DNA of 64,000 nt from positions 124,001 through 188,000 of the forward strand of contig JAJQFI010000008.1 in assembly GCA_021201235.1 (NCBI GenBank), written 5' to 3'. Below, in pieces: positions 27,413 through 35,416 of the stretch. How positions within the stretch are numbered: the first letter of the stretch is position 1; every line of letters starts with the position of its first letter. A model generated the notes under the pieces. It searched no databases. It was given only the letters and a program-made list of their open reading frames with translations, and was not told where the DNA came from. This stretch comes from Oscillospiraceae bacterium (GTDB lineage Bacteria > Bacillota > Clostridia > Oscillospirales > Ruminococcaceae). The translations under genes and the position numbers were made by a program.

Positions 27413-28075
27413 TTATTGACCGGTATATTCCACCATCACCGCACTTATAACGCCATCCACTTCGTAGAGCTTATCCACGAGGCGGGTGTTTTTCTTTTTG
27501 AGGCGGATATTGGCGGTGAGCTCGGTTTCGCCTTGATATCTCGAGCGTCCGAGGGTCTTTGCCTTCAGAGCGTTCATTATCTCGGAGATGTTCTCCTCGG
27601 CTTCGGAGGTGTATCTTATGACGAGGACATAGGTCCTCTTGCCCTTCGCAATAACCGTGAAGAGGATATAGACAAGGGCGATTCCGAGGGTTGCAATCAG
27701 CGCGAACGGATAGAGACCGGCGCCGGAGGTGATTCCCGAAGCTATTCCCCAGAAGAGGAAGCCGACGTCAAGAGGGTCTTTGACTGCCGAGCGGAACCTC
27801 ACAATCGACAGTGCGCCGACCATGCCCAAGGACAAAACGAGGTTCGAGCCGATTACGAGGACGATAAACGCGGTTATTACCGTTATCATGACGATGAGGA
27901 CGGCGAAGTTTTCGCTGTAGACCGCTCCACGATAGAACACTTTGTAAACGAAATAGATTACGATTCCGCACAGAAGTGCGCAAACGAGGGTTACGAGTAT
28001 GTACGAGACGGTCAGGTGCTCGACGAGCCCCAACTGCTCGATACTTTCTTTCAGAACTGCCTTAATGCTGCTCAT
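27413..28075 (-). CDS. DUF4956 family membrane protein
   Basis: A 220-residue protein with three to four membrane helices in the first 140 residues and a soluble C-terminal domain resembling an ACT-like fold (RTYVLVIRY, then ELTANIRLKK). The loop GALSIVRFRSAVKDPLDVGF is the family signature. DUF4956 genes occur next to VTC-domain genes in many bacteria, as here (24 bases apart). Its biochemical role is unknown. Confidence 0.85.
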   Translation of the reverse strand: MSSIKAVLKESIEQLGLVEHLTVSYILVTLVCALLCGIVIYFVYKVFYRGAVYSENFAVLIVMITVITAFIVLVIGSNLVLSLGMVGALSIVRFRSAVKDPLDVGFLFWGIASGITSGAGLYPFALIATLGIALVYILFTVIAKGKRTYVLVIRYTSEAEENISEIMNALKAKTLGRSRYQGETELTANIRLKKKNTRLVDKLYEVDGVISAVMVEYTGQ

Positions 28076-28099
28076 ATTTTTTCTTCCTTTCTTGTGGGT

Positions 28100-28837
28100 T
28101 TAAAGACTGATTGTCTGAGGCTTGTAGTTGTCGAGAACGTCACGGCATGAAGTGAACTTCGAGACGGCAATCTTCTCTCCGCCGACGCTCGAGACAAGCA
28201 TTGAGAGAGCTTTCGGGATGAAGTCGTCGTATTTGACCTCCATTATCACCATGCCGTTCGGGTAGACGGGAACTGTCAGAAGCTCTTCGTCGAACATGTC
28301 GACGCCTGCTATGCCCGCTCTCAGAGCCTTGTCGAAAGTGATTCGGACGTTTCCGACAGGCTCGACATAAGCTTCGCGGGTGTAATCGACCACAACCGAC
28401 GGGCGCAAGCCCTTCCCTCCCCAGAGGGTCAGAAACTCAGCCGCAGTGAAGCTGTCATCCGGCTTCAGAAGCGAGCAGTCGCCGGCTATCAGAGCCTTGG
28501 CGCAATCAAGAGAGATGTCGGTGCCGGTCTTTCTAATTCGGTTGCCATTTTTCTCCTTGCACTCAAGCCTGATTACGTCCCGGGAGAAGTTATACGTCCG
28601 GATTCGGAACTTCTTGCGGTGCGTTACTCCGGCAATCTTGTCCCAGTATGACGAGTGATAGATGTCGTCGAAGTAAAGGCTTCGAATGAAGTAGTCGCCG
28701 TTGCGCATGGAATGTGCGTCCCGCTTCATCAGTGCCGAGATACGGCTTCGGGCAGTGACATACTCAGCCTTCGAGAGAAGAAGCTTTATCTCGTGGCGGT
28801 ATTTGCCGCCGGTTGGCTCAGAGTATTTTATCTTCAT
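28100..28837 (-). CDS. VTC domain protein (polyphosphate polymerase-like)
   Basis: A 245-residue CYTH-superfamily tunnel protein like the catalytic domain of yeast Vtc4, which makes polyphosphate from ATP. Visible elements are KYRHEIKLLLS, RSLYFDDIYHSSYWDK, the basic RKKFRIRTY strand, LECKEK, VRITFDK, MEVKYDDFIPK and SKFTSCRDVL. Start 28837 is chosen because GGTGGGG lies 9 bases upstream; this overlaps the 3' end of the PC4-like gene. Bacterial activity is unproven for this subgroup. Confidence 0.85.
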   Translation of the reverse strand: MKIKYSEPTGGKYRHEIKLLLSKAEYVTARSRISALMKRDAHSMRNGDYFIRSLYFDDIYHSSYWDKIAGVTHRKKFRIRTYNFSRDVIRLECKEKNGNRIRKTGTDISLDCAKALIAGDCSLLKPDDSFTAAEFLTLWGGKGLRPSVVVDYTREAYVEPVGNVRITFDKALRAGIAGVDMFDEELLTVPVYPNGMVIMEVKYDDFIPKALSMLVSSVGGEKIAVSKFTSCRDVLDNYKPQTISL

Positions 28838-29078
28838 CAACATCATCCCCACCAAGATCAACAGATTCGCCTTTGATTATGTGGGACAGGTTTTCAAACT
28901 CCGCTTCGGTGAGGGTTACGCCCTTGCTCATTCTGGTATGGTCAGGCGACCAGTCGCGGATGTCATACTTCGGGACGCCTTCGTTCCAGCTGACTTTATT
29001 CAATTCCTTCGTCCAGCCGCGAGCGGTCTCCGAAAGTATGCCCAAGTGCTCCTTGATTTCATAAGTAAGTTCTGCCAT
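28818..29078 (-). CDS. PC4/YdbC-type single-strand DNA-binding protein
   Basis: An 86-residue protein resembling YdbC and the eukaryotic coactivator PC4: EHLGILSETARGWTKELN, KYDIRDWSPDHTRM and GVTLTEAEFENL. Such proteins bind single-stranded nucleic acid as dimers. It is encoded between the flippase and VTC genes with tight spacing. The terminal acidic tail (GDDVDEDKIL) is encoded by the overlap with the next gene. Confidence 0.85.
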   Translation of the reverse strand: MAELTYEIKEHLGILSETARGWTKELNKVSWNEGVPKYDIRDWSPDHTRMSKGVTLTEAEFENLSHIIKGESVDLGGDDVDEDKIL

Positions 29079-29093
29079 AGTAATGTTCCTTTC

Positions 29094-30539
29094 TTAATGG
29101 TTCTTTATAAGCTTCGATTTAAGCTTCTCCGGCATCAGCATCATGAGAGCCTGCCAGAGGTCTTTTATATTAAGTGCAAACGAGATGATGAACAGCACGC
29201 CTAGTATCAGATAGAGCATCCACCAGTATGGGAACGTTATCTGGTTGACGATGACCATTGCCGCCATGACCGCCGTGTTGATTAAGATTTTCGGCATCGA
29301 AAAATCATAATGGATGAGTCTGCGGGTGTCGTAGAGTCTGTAGAAGAAGACGACGAAATATGCCACGAACGTTGCGAACGCCGCGCCGTAGATTCCGAAC
29401 GAGGGAATCAGTGCGAAATTCAGGATTATATTTATTATTCCCGCGACAAGCGAGGTATAGAACGAGTGCTTCGTCTTCTTCTCGGCTATGTAAACCGAGC
29501 CGAGGAAGGTGTTGAAGCAGGTGAAGACGGTCGCCAATGTCAGTAGCGGCGAGTAGAGATAGGACTCGAAATACTGCTCGTTAATCCAGACCTGCGTTAT
29601 CGGCTTGATGAGAAGGAGTATTCCCGATGCGAGGACATACATGAACGCCGAGCACATTCTGAAAACGTCGGTATAGAACTTCTCCCTCTCGGCGGAGTTG
29701 TTCTCAGTAATCGCGGACATGTTCCACGCCTGCGAGAACATCGTGAATATCGTCGTCAGGATTGTCGGGATTTTATAGGCGATGGCGTTGATGCCGGTCA
29801 GGTACTCCCCGTGGAAAATGCGGATGATGAATCTGTCCGAGATGCTCGTTACGAGCCAGAGAAGGTTTGTCGACATCAGCGGCGCCGCATATTTTACCAT
29901 GCTCTTGGCGAGCTCTTTGTCGAAGCTCCGAGGCGAAACGAACCGCCAGAGCCTTCCCGCCGTGAACAGGAAAATGCTCGAAATCAGGTCGGAAAGAATA
30001 ATTGCAAGAAGATACCCCTCGATTCCCATATCGAATCCGACAAGGAACAGGATGTCAAGAAGGAGCATCACGAGGGTGCAGATAATTCCGTCCACCGCGA
30101 ACAGCGTGACCTTTCCCCGCCCTCGGGTGAAGAACATGTTGATCTGCCTCAGCGACGAGGTGCAGACATAAATATAAAGAATCACCGTGTAGCCGTCGAC
30201 ATAGTCAAAAAGCGAGATTATCGGGAAGATAAGCGCCATCGCCGCCATGCCGAGAACATAGACGCTCAGGCAGACGGTGTAGACCTGCTTGTAGTCCTTG
30301 ATTTCTTTCGAATCGAGACCGAACCGAAGCGCCGCCTCCGAAATCGAGATTGTGAAAATCGGGATCAGTATGTTGGCGGTCTGGGCGATGAGGTCGACCG
30401 TGCCGTATTCCTCAGGCGTCAGGCATGCGGTATAAAGCGGCACCAGAATCAGCACCAGAAGCTTCGAGCCGAAGGAACCTATGGCGAAAATCAGGGTGTT
30501 TGCCATCAGTTTTTTGAAATTTTTATTTTCGTTCGCCAA
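29094..30539 (-). CDS. Oligosaccharide flippase / polysaccharide biosynthesis protein
   Basis: A 481-residue MOP-superfamily transporter with about fourteen membrane helices, of the Wzx/MurJ-like type that flips lipid-linked saccharides. Typical elements are ANTLIFAIGSFGSKLLVLIL and YTACLTPEEYGTVDLIAQ near the start and the GRGKVTLF segment. TTG 30539 is chosen because GGAAAGGAAGG lies 7 bases upstream and the promoter leaves little room for the longer ORF. First gene of the four-gene operon with PC4-like, VTC and DUF4956 genes. Confidence 0.88.
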   Translation of the reverse strand: MANENKNFKKLMANTLIFAIGSFGSKLLVLILVPLYTACLTPEEYGTVDLIAQTANILIPIFTISISEAALRFGLDSKEIKDYKQVYTVCLSVYVLGMAAMALIFPIISLFDYVDGYTVILYIYVCTSSLRQINMFFTRGRGKVTLFAVDGIICTLVMLLLDILFLVGFDMGIEGYLLAIILSDLISSIFLFTAGRLWRFVSPRSFDKELAKSMVKYAAPLMSTNLLWLVTSISDRFIIRIFHGEYLTGINAIAYKIPTILTTIFTMFSQAWNMSAITENNSAEREKFYTDVFRMCSAFMYVLASGILLLIKPITQVWINEQYFESYLYSPLLTLATVFTCFNTFLGSVYIAEKKTKHSFYTSLVAGIINIILNFALIPSFGIYGAAFATFVAYFVVFFYRLYDTRRLIHYDFSMPKILINTAVMAAMVIVNQITFPYWWMLYLILGVLFIISFALNIKDLWQALMMLMPEKLKSKLIKNH

Positions 30540-30573
30540 GGGTCGCCCTTCCTTTCCTGAAAACAATACCTCT

Positions 30574-30602
30574 ATTATAATAGTCTCACATAAAAAAATC
30601 AA
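30574..30602 (-). promoter_or_regulatory. Promoter of the flippase-VTC operon
   Basis: Minus strand TTGATT (30602-30597), 17 bases, TATAAT (30579-30574). Confidence 0.8.
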
Positions 30603-30641
30603 GAAAAATCGCAAAAAGGGCTATGAAAATATCTCAAACTG

Positions 30642-30650
30642 TGATATACT
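30642..30650 (+). promoter_or_regulatory. Extended -10 promoter for 42-aa peptide
   Basis: TGATATACT with no good -35. The leader then folds as AATCCGG/CCGGATT (about 30666-30692) before the AGAAGGAG ribosome site. Confidence 0.55.
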
Positions 30651-30720
30651 TAAGGTAGTCGGATAAATCCGGGCGTCGTTGGCATCCGGATTGTTGATTT
30701 TGAGAAGGAGTGTAACAGCT

Positions 30721-30849
30721 ATGAATAAAGATAACGTTTTGAGAATCCTCGTGATTCTCTCGGCACTGACCTGCATTTTGGGAATAGTCAAGCTTACTGC
30801 CGAGGCGCTGAGCTTGGGGACACATAAGTATTTTGATGTGAGCGACTGA
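30721..30849 (+). CDS. 42-aa single-pass membrane peptide
   Basis: Not in the ORF track. A good AGAAGGAGTG ribosome site, promoter-like upstream sequence and a strong terminator support it. It has a charged start (MNKDNVLRI), one hydrophobic helix (LVILSALTCILGIVKLTA) and a polar tail (THKYFDVSD). It lies between the divergent flippase operon and the M23 gene. No antisense promoter was found, unlike the toxin loci. Function unknown. Confidence 0.55.
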   Translation: MNKDNVLRILVILSALTCILGIVKLTAEALSLGTHKYFDVSD

Positions 30850-30879
30850 GTTTGGCTTCGCCAAACATCCCCGATTTCC

Positions 30880-30908
30880 AAGCCTCCCTTCCTGGGGAGG
30901 CTTTTTTG
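30880..30908 (+). terminator. Terminator of the 42-aa peptide gene
   Basis: AAGCCTCCC and GGGGAGGCTT with a 5-base loop and a six-T tail; preceded by a TTTGGCTTCGCCAAA hairpin. Confidence 0.88.
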
Positions 30909-30964
30909 CGTTGTGCAACTTCCACAAAAAATCTTTCTTTCACCGTATCTCCAAGAATTTACGG

Positions 30965-30992
30965 TTGATTTTTTTGGGTTCTCTGCTATAAT
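30965..30992 (+). promoter_or_regulatory. Sigma-A promoter for the M23 gene
   Basis: TTGATT (30965-30970), 16 bases ending in TGC, TATAAT (30987-30992). Confidence 0.8.
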
Positions 30993-31042
30993 AAAATAGT
31001 AAGTTTGTAACCCTTTTGTAACTATTTCGGAGAGGAGGAGCC

Positions 31043-32779
31043 ATGTTTTTAGCACATATCCGAGCGGGGCTGTGGGCGATATTCAACTTTTTGCAGTTCG
31101 TCGGTCGCACGGTCGCAGATATTATAAAAAGAATATTTACCGCCGTTTTCGGATTCCTCGGAAGATTTCTGTCGAGACTGTTCAAAAGAATCGGCGGTTG
31201 GCTCTCGAAAAAATTCAAGCAACCGCTTTATGATATATGGTGCTTCGTCCTGACGCCGTTTGCACACGCATTCGGGCGGCTTGCTCACACAAAAATCCAA
31301 TTCCGCAAGGCGAAGAGAATCAGCAACGACCATGCCAAAAAGGTCGCGTTCAATGCAATCGGCACCTTCCTTAAGTGGCTCGGAAGAGCTCTCGTGTCGC
31401 TCTTCAACTATGCCGCACCGGTTATCTGCATAGTCTTCTTCGTTTCCCTCGTGAGCTATGCAAACTCCATCACCTACTCTGTTTCTGTCGAGTATAACGG
31501 CAGTGAGCTCGGAGTAATTTCGAGCGAAGCTGACTATAACGAGGCTCAGGCTCTCGTTCAGGACAAGATTACATACACCTCGTCCGACAGCGCTGTCATC
31601 GCAACCCCAACGTTTACTATAAAGGTCGCGAGCGATGACGACGACACAATCGACGTTGACAGCCTTTCGGAGCTGATGCTCGAGTCGGCGGACGTAAACG
31701 TTGTTGACGCCTACGGATTCTATATAAATGACACCCTCGTCGGAGTTTATGACGAGGAAGAAATGCTCAAGGTCAAGACGGCTCTCGAGTCAAAACTCGC
31801 CGAGTATTACACCTCAAACGCCGTTTCGGTTGAATTTATCGACGACGTCGAGATTATCGAGGGGCGATACATCGAGGACAACCTCACACTTTCGGACATC
31901 GCCGTCGCATATATCAACGGAAGCGTCACCGTCGAGGCTTATTACATCGTCGAAAGCGGAGACTCGATTTCCTCGATAGCAAGCGCACTCGGCTACACGA
32001 CCGACGAGCTTCTTGAGGAGAACCCGTCGCTTTCTGACGGAGTCTATGCCGGCGACATCGTCACATACCACTATACCGAGCCGAACCTCTCGGTCGTCAC
32101 GACGCACTATGAGACCTATAATCAGGTTGTCGAGCGTGAGACGAGGTATACCTACAACAGCAAGATGGAGGAATACAACGAAATTCTCATCCAGTCCGGC
32201 TCGGACGGCTATGAGAACGTAACGGCACTCGTCACAGAAACGGACGGCGTCGAGACGGACAGAACAATCACCATGAGCTACACCATCATCGAGATGGTTC
32301 CGAGAATCTTCGAGGTCGGAACCGCCGAAAACACGACCATTGACGACACAAGCATCATCGACCTTCTGGGCACATTCTGCTGGCCCGTCGGAGGAACAGG
32401 AGGATATGTCAGCTCGACCTATGGCTGGCGTTCGTGGGACTCCTCGAGTCACTATGCGATAGACATTGCCGCGGATTACGGCACCGACATCTATGCCGCC
32501 TGCTCTGGAACGGTCACATTTGCGAGCACATACGGCGCATACGGAAAGCTCGTCATAATCGACTGTGGCTACGGCTACGAAGCCTACTATGGGCACATGT
32601 CGTCGATTGATGTGAGCGAGGGCGACGTTGTCGAGAAGGGCGACGTCATCGGACACGTCGGCATGACCGGCTCCGCCTCCGGCAACCACCTGCACTTTGA
32701 AATGCGCTATAATGACGACCGCTTCAACCCAATTTATGTCCTTGGCGGGTATAGTAATCATGAGATAAGGAATTGGTGA
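31043..32779 (+). CDS. M23 metallopeptidase with LysM and G5-like domains
   Basis: A 578-residue cell-wall endopeptidase. An amphipathic basic N-terminus precedes a membrane helix (about 122-142). A LysM domain (YYIVESGDSISSIASALGY, about 302-345) should bind peptidoglycan; a G5-like segment (about 350-430) leads to the M23 domain (from about 450) with the zinc ligands in HYAIDIAADYG and GNHLHFEM. It probably cleaves peptide cross-bridges during growth, or is a scaffold if inactive, but ligands look complete. A GAGAGGAGGAG site precedes the ATG. Confidence 0.9.
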   Translation: MFLAHIRAGLWAIFNFLQFVGRTVADIIKRIFTAVFGFLGRFLSRLFKRIGGWLSKKFKQPLYDIWCFVLTPFAHAFGRLAHTKIQFRKAKRISNDHAKKVAFNAIGTFLKWLGRALVSLFNYAAPVICIVFFVSLVSYANSITYSVSVEYNGSELGVISSEADYNEAQALVQDKITYTSSDSAVIATPTFTIKVASDDDDTIDVDSLSELMLESADVNVVDAYGFYINDTLVGVYDEEEMLKVKTALESKLAEYYTSNAVSVEFIDDVEIIEGRYIEDNLTLSDIAVAYINGSVTVEAYYIVESGDSISSIASALGYTTDELLEENPSLSDGVYAGDIVTYHYTEPNLSVVTTHYETYNQVVERETRYTYNSKMEEYNEILIQSGSDGYENVTALVTETDGVETDRTITMSYTIIEMVPRIFEVGTAENTTIDDTSIIDLLGTFCWPVGGTGGYVSSTYGWRSWDSSSHYAIDIAADYGTDIYAACSGTVTFASTYGAYGKLVIIDCGYGYEAYYGHMSSIDVSEGDVVEKGDVIGHVGMTGSASGNHLHFEMRYNDDRFNPIYVLGGYSNHEIRNW

Positions 32780-32787
32780 ATAGATAA

Positions 32788-32817
32788 AATAAAAGCTACC
32801 CGCAGGTAGCTTTTATT
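32788..32817. terminator. Bidirectional terminator
   Basis: AATAAAAGCTACC and GGTAGCTTTTATT with a CGCA loop between convergent genes. Confidence 0.88.
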
Positions 32818-33636
32818 TTATGCCTTTTTCAATTCCACAACCACCACTTCCGGCGGGTTATTGATTCTGACCGGGATAAGGCTGTTGCCCAAGCCCCGGC
32901 TGATGACGGTGGCGCTTTCGCCGAAATAATGGATTCCTTCGGTGTACTTTGGGAAGAAGCCCTGGTCGGGGGATATGAGGCTGAAACCTCCTATTCTCAT
33001 CTGTCCGCCGTGAGCATGCCCGGAGAACGTGAGGTCGGCGCCGCATTCGGCATAAAGCTTGCCGTATTGCGGACGATGTGAGATAAGAAGCGTCAGAGCG
33101 TCGCCGGTGTTTCCCATCAGCCGCATGAGATTCCCTTTGCTGAGAAGGCTGTCCGCCAACCCGCAGAGATATATCTTTTCGTCGCCGATTGTGAGCGTTA
33201 CGGTGTCGTGAGTGAGCACAACCGCACCGGTGCCTTTGGCATCTTTAAAAAATTCACGCATCTCATCCTCAGGGAATCTCCCCTCGTGGTTGCCGGTTGT
33301 ATAGAATGTCGGGGCAATTTTGGCGGCTTCCCGCAAAAAATCAAGCGCTACTTCCTTATCGGTATGCCTCGAGTCGACGAGGTCTCCCGAAATCACGATG
33401 ATATCGGGGTTCTGCGCTTCTATCAATTCCAAGAGTCTCGCATTATTCTCGCCGAAGGACTTGTTGTGCAAATCGGAAATATGGACTATTTTGAAACCGT
33501 CGAAGCTCTCGGGGACTTTTTTGCTCTCAAAAACATGGTCCGAGACGGTCAGTCGGTTGTTCTCATATGAAAAATACACAGCTGCTGCAGGAATTGCAAC
33601 GGCGGACAAGGCAAGCATGATTTTTGAACGGCGCAT
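32818..33636 (-). CDS. Membrane-anchored metallophosphoesterase (YkuE-like)
   Basis: A 272-residue calcineurin-like phosphoesterase with an N-terminal signal anchor (IMLALSAVAIPAAAVYF). Metal-binding motifs are HISDLHNKSFG, SGDLVDSR, TGNHEGR, SHRP and GHAHGGQ. YkuE-type relatives lie at the cell envelope; substrates are uncertain (UDP-sugar lipids have been proposed). An AGGAGGTAATT site precedes the ATG and a promoter is just upstream. Monocistronic. Confidence 0.88.
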   Translation of the reverse strand: MRRSKIMLALSAVAIPAAAVYFSYENNRLTVSDHVFESKKVPESFDGFKIVHISDLHNKSFGENNARLLELIEAQNPDIIVISGDLVDSRHTDKEVALDFLREAAKIAPTFYTTGNHEGRFPEDEMREFFKDAKGTGAVVLTHDTVTLTIGDEKIYLCGLADSLLSKGNLMRLMGNTGDALTLLISHRPQYGKLYAECGADLTFSGHAHGGQMRIGGFSLISPDQGFFPKYTEGIHYFGESATVISRGLGNSLIPVRINNPPEVVVVELKKA

Positions 33637-33666
33637 AATTACCTCCTGTCAATTTGTATTAAGTCG

Positions 33667-33695
33667 ATTGTAGCATAAACTTCCCCATTTTTCAA
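33667..33695 (-). promoter_or_regulatory. Promoter of the phosphoesterase gene
   Basis: Minus strand TTGAAA (33695-33690), 17 bases ending TGC, TACAAT (33672-33667). Confidence 0.8.
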
Positions 33696-33716
33696 CGATA
33701 TTTTTGCCCGGCGGTA

Positions 33717-33745
33717 TTGTCTTTTCGCAAAAAAAGTGCTACAAT
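33717..33745 (+). promoter_or_regulatory. Promoter of upp
   Basis: TTGTCT (33717-33722), 17 bases ending TGC, TACAAT (33740-33745). Confidence 0.8.
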
Positions 33746-33778
33746 AGTCTCGAATAAAACTCATGGAGGAGAGATACC

Positions 33779-34408
33779 ATGGCAAATATAACTATTTTCG
33801 ATCATCCCCTTATCAAGCATAAAATCACCCTTCTTCGGGACAAGTCCACCGGCACCAAGGATTTCAGAACCCTTATCGAGGAAATCGCGATGCTCATGGG
33901 CTACGAGGCATTAAGAGACCTGCCGCTCGAAGAGATTGAGGTTGAAACCCCTATCTGCAAAACTATGGCTCCCGTTGTTTCGGGCAAGAAGCTTGCCGTC
34001 ATCCCGATACTTCGCGCCGGTCTCGGCATGGTCAGCGGTATTCTGGCGCTCGTTCCTTCCGCCAAGGTCGGTCACATCGGAATGTACCGCGACGAGGTTA
34101 CCCACATTCCCCATGAATACTACTGCAAGCTCCCCGACAATATCGGCGACAGAACCATAATCGTCCTTGACCCGATGCTCGCAACCGGCGGCTCGGCTGT
34201 CGACGCCATCAATCTCATCAAGGAGCGTGGCGGCAAGCACATCAAGTTCATGTCGATTATCGCCGCTCCCGAGGGCTTGAAGACTCTTTCCGAGGCTCAT
34301 CCGGACGTTGAAATCTACTGCGGAAACCTTGACGAAAAACTGAATGAGAACGCCTACATCGTTCCCGGTCTCGGCGATGCGGGAGACAGAATCTTCGGCA
34401 CCAAGTAA
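33779..34408 (+). CDS. upp: Uracil phosphoribosyltransferase
   Basis: Salvages uracil to UMP with PRPP. The 209-residue protein has the N-terminal [17 protein letters not shown], the [10 protein letters not shown] flexible loop, the PRPP-binding [15 protein letters not shown] and the uracil-binding [15 protein letters not shown] end. An ATGGAGGAGAG site precedes the ATG. Monocistronic, followed by the T-box operon promoter. Confidence 0.97.
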   Translation: MANITIFDHPLIKHKITLLRDKSTGTKDFRTLIEEIAMLMGYEALRDLPLEEIEVETPICKTMAPVVSGKKLAVIPILRAGLGMVSGILALVPSAKVGHIGMYRDEVTHIPHEYYCKLPDNIGDRTIIVLDPMLATGGSAVDAINLIKERGGKHIKFMSIIAAPEGLKTLSEAHPDVEIYCGNLDEKLNENAYIVPGLGDAGDRIFGTK

Positions 34409-34425
34409 AATATTTGAGAAAAAGC

Positions 34426-34454
34426 TTGCAATCGTCACCCAATCGTGATATACT
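34426..34454 (+). promoter_or_regulatory. Promoter of the cysE-cysS operon
   Basis: TTGCAA (34426-34431), 17 bases ending TGA, TATACT (34449-34454). Confidence 0.8.
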
Positions 34455-34460
34455 GCATAC

Positions 34461-34735
34461 TATAAAGTAAAAGGCGTTGAGCGGAAAGAGTAGCCCTATT
34501 TGACCCGCAGAGAGAGGAGACGGCGGTGGAATGTCTCCGGGGAGGTTCGGCGAAGTGCGTCCGTGAGCTTAGAGGCTGAACTGACAGTAGGCTTCTGCGT
34601 TTTGCCGCGTTAAGGCTACTTGCCCTGTGGCAACCGCCACGTCGGCAACTGAGTTACAAATCGGAGTGGAACCGCGATTTTACACCGCCTCCCGTTTAGC
34701 GTTATGCTATTCGGCAGGCGGTTTTTGTTTTCCCT
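34461..34735 (+). promoter_or_regulatory. T-box riboswitch, cysteine type
   Basis: A tRNA-sensing leader. The T-box sequence TGGAACCGCG (34667-34676) is exact. AGTAGCC near the 5' end pairs with GGCTACT to close stem I. In the GAAGTGCGT specifier region, TGC (34556-34558) reads as a cysteine codon, in line with the cysE-cysS genes downstream. The terminator is ACCGCCT (34684-34690) / AGGCGGT (34716-34722) with TTTTTGTTTT. Uncharged tRNA-Cys should switch it to antitermination. This fills the 34409-34760 gap. Confidence 0.92.
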
Positions 34736-34760
34736 ATAATAATATTTTTGGAGTGATGAT

Positions 34761-35405
34761 ATGCACTATATCTTAAAAGCTTTATCGGAGGACGTTCAGG
34801 CTATCAAGGATAGAGACCCCGCGGCGAGGAGCACACTCGAGATTCTTCTCACCTCTTCGGGTCTTCACGCCATCGCAGCCTATAGGGTCGCCCATGCCCT
34901 TTACAAAAAGAAATACTATCTCTCGGCGAGGGTGATTTCGACTCTTGCCCGGTTCATGACCGGAATCGAGATTCACCCGGGTGCGACCATCGGCAAACGG
35001 CTCGTCATCGACCACGGCTCGGGAGTCGTAATCGGCGAGACAACAGAAATCGGCGACGACTGTCTGCTTTATCAGGGCGTAACCCTTGGAGGTAACGGCA
35101 GAAGCAAGGGCAAGCGCCACCCGACACTCGGCAACAACGTCATGGTCGGTTGCGGTGCCAAAGTCCTGGGACCGTTCAGGATTGGCGACAACGTAAAGAT
35201 TGCGGCAAATTCCGTGGTACTGAGCGAGATTTCCGACAACTGTACGGCGGTCGGTGCACCGGCAAGAATCGCCAGAAGAAACGGCGTCAGAGTCACTCAG
35301 GATCTGGATCAGATTCATATTCCCGACCCCGTTGCGGCTGAGTTCGCTAAGCAAAACGAGCGAATCACAGAACTTGAAAACAAGCTCGAAGAAATCAAGA
35401 AATAG
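34761..35405 (+). CDS. cysE: Serine O-acetyltransferase
   Basis: Makes O-acetylserine from serine and acetyl-CoA, the committed step of cysteine synthesis. A helical N-terminus ([19 protein letters not shown]) precedes the left-handed beta helix ([40 protein letters not shown]), with the catalytic His in DHGSG. The length of 214 is the short Firmicutes form. First gene after the Cys T-box and 11 bases before cysS. Confidence 0.95.
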   Translation: MHYILKALSEDVQAIKDRDPAARSTLEILLTSSGLHAIAAYRVAHALYKKKYYLSARVISTLARFMTGIEIHPGATIGKRLVIDHGSGVVIGETTEIGDDCLLYQGVTLGGNGRSKGKRHPTLGNNVMVGCGAKVLGPFRIGDNVKIAANSVVLSEISDNCTAVGAPARIARRNGVRVTQDLDQIHIPDPVAAEFAKQNERITELENKLEEIKK

Positions 35406-35416
35406 GAGACTTTAAA

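Noticed and set aside
30911-30918. TTGTGCAA about 75 bases upstream of the M23 -10
   Set aside because: Spacing resembles the 45.2 kb operator, but only one half site is present, so it is not called a regulatory site.
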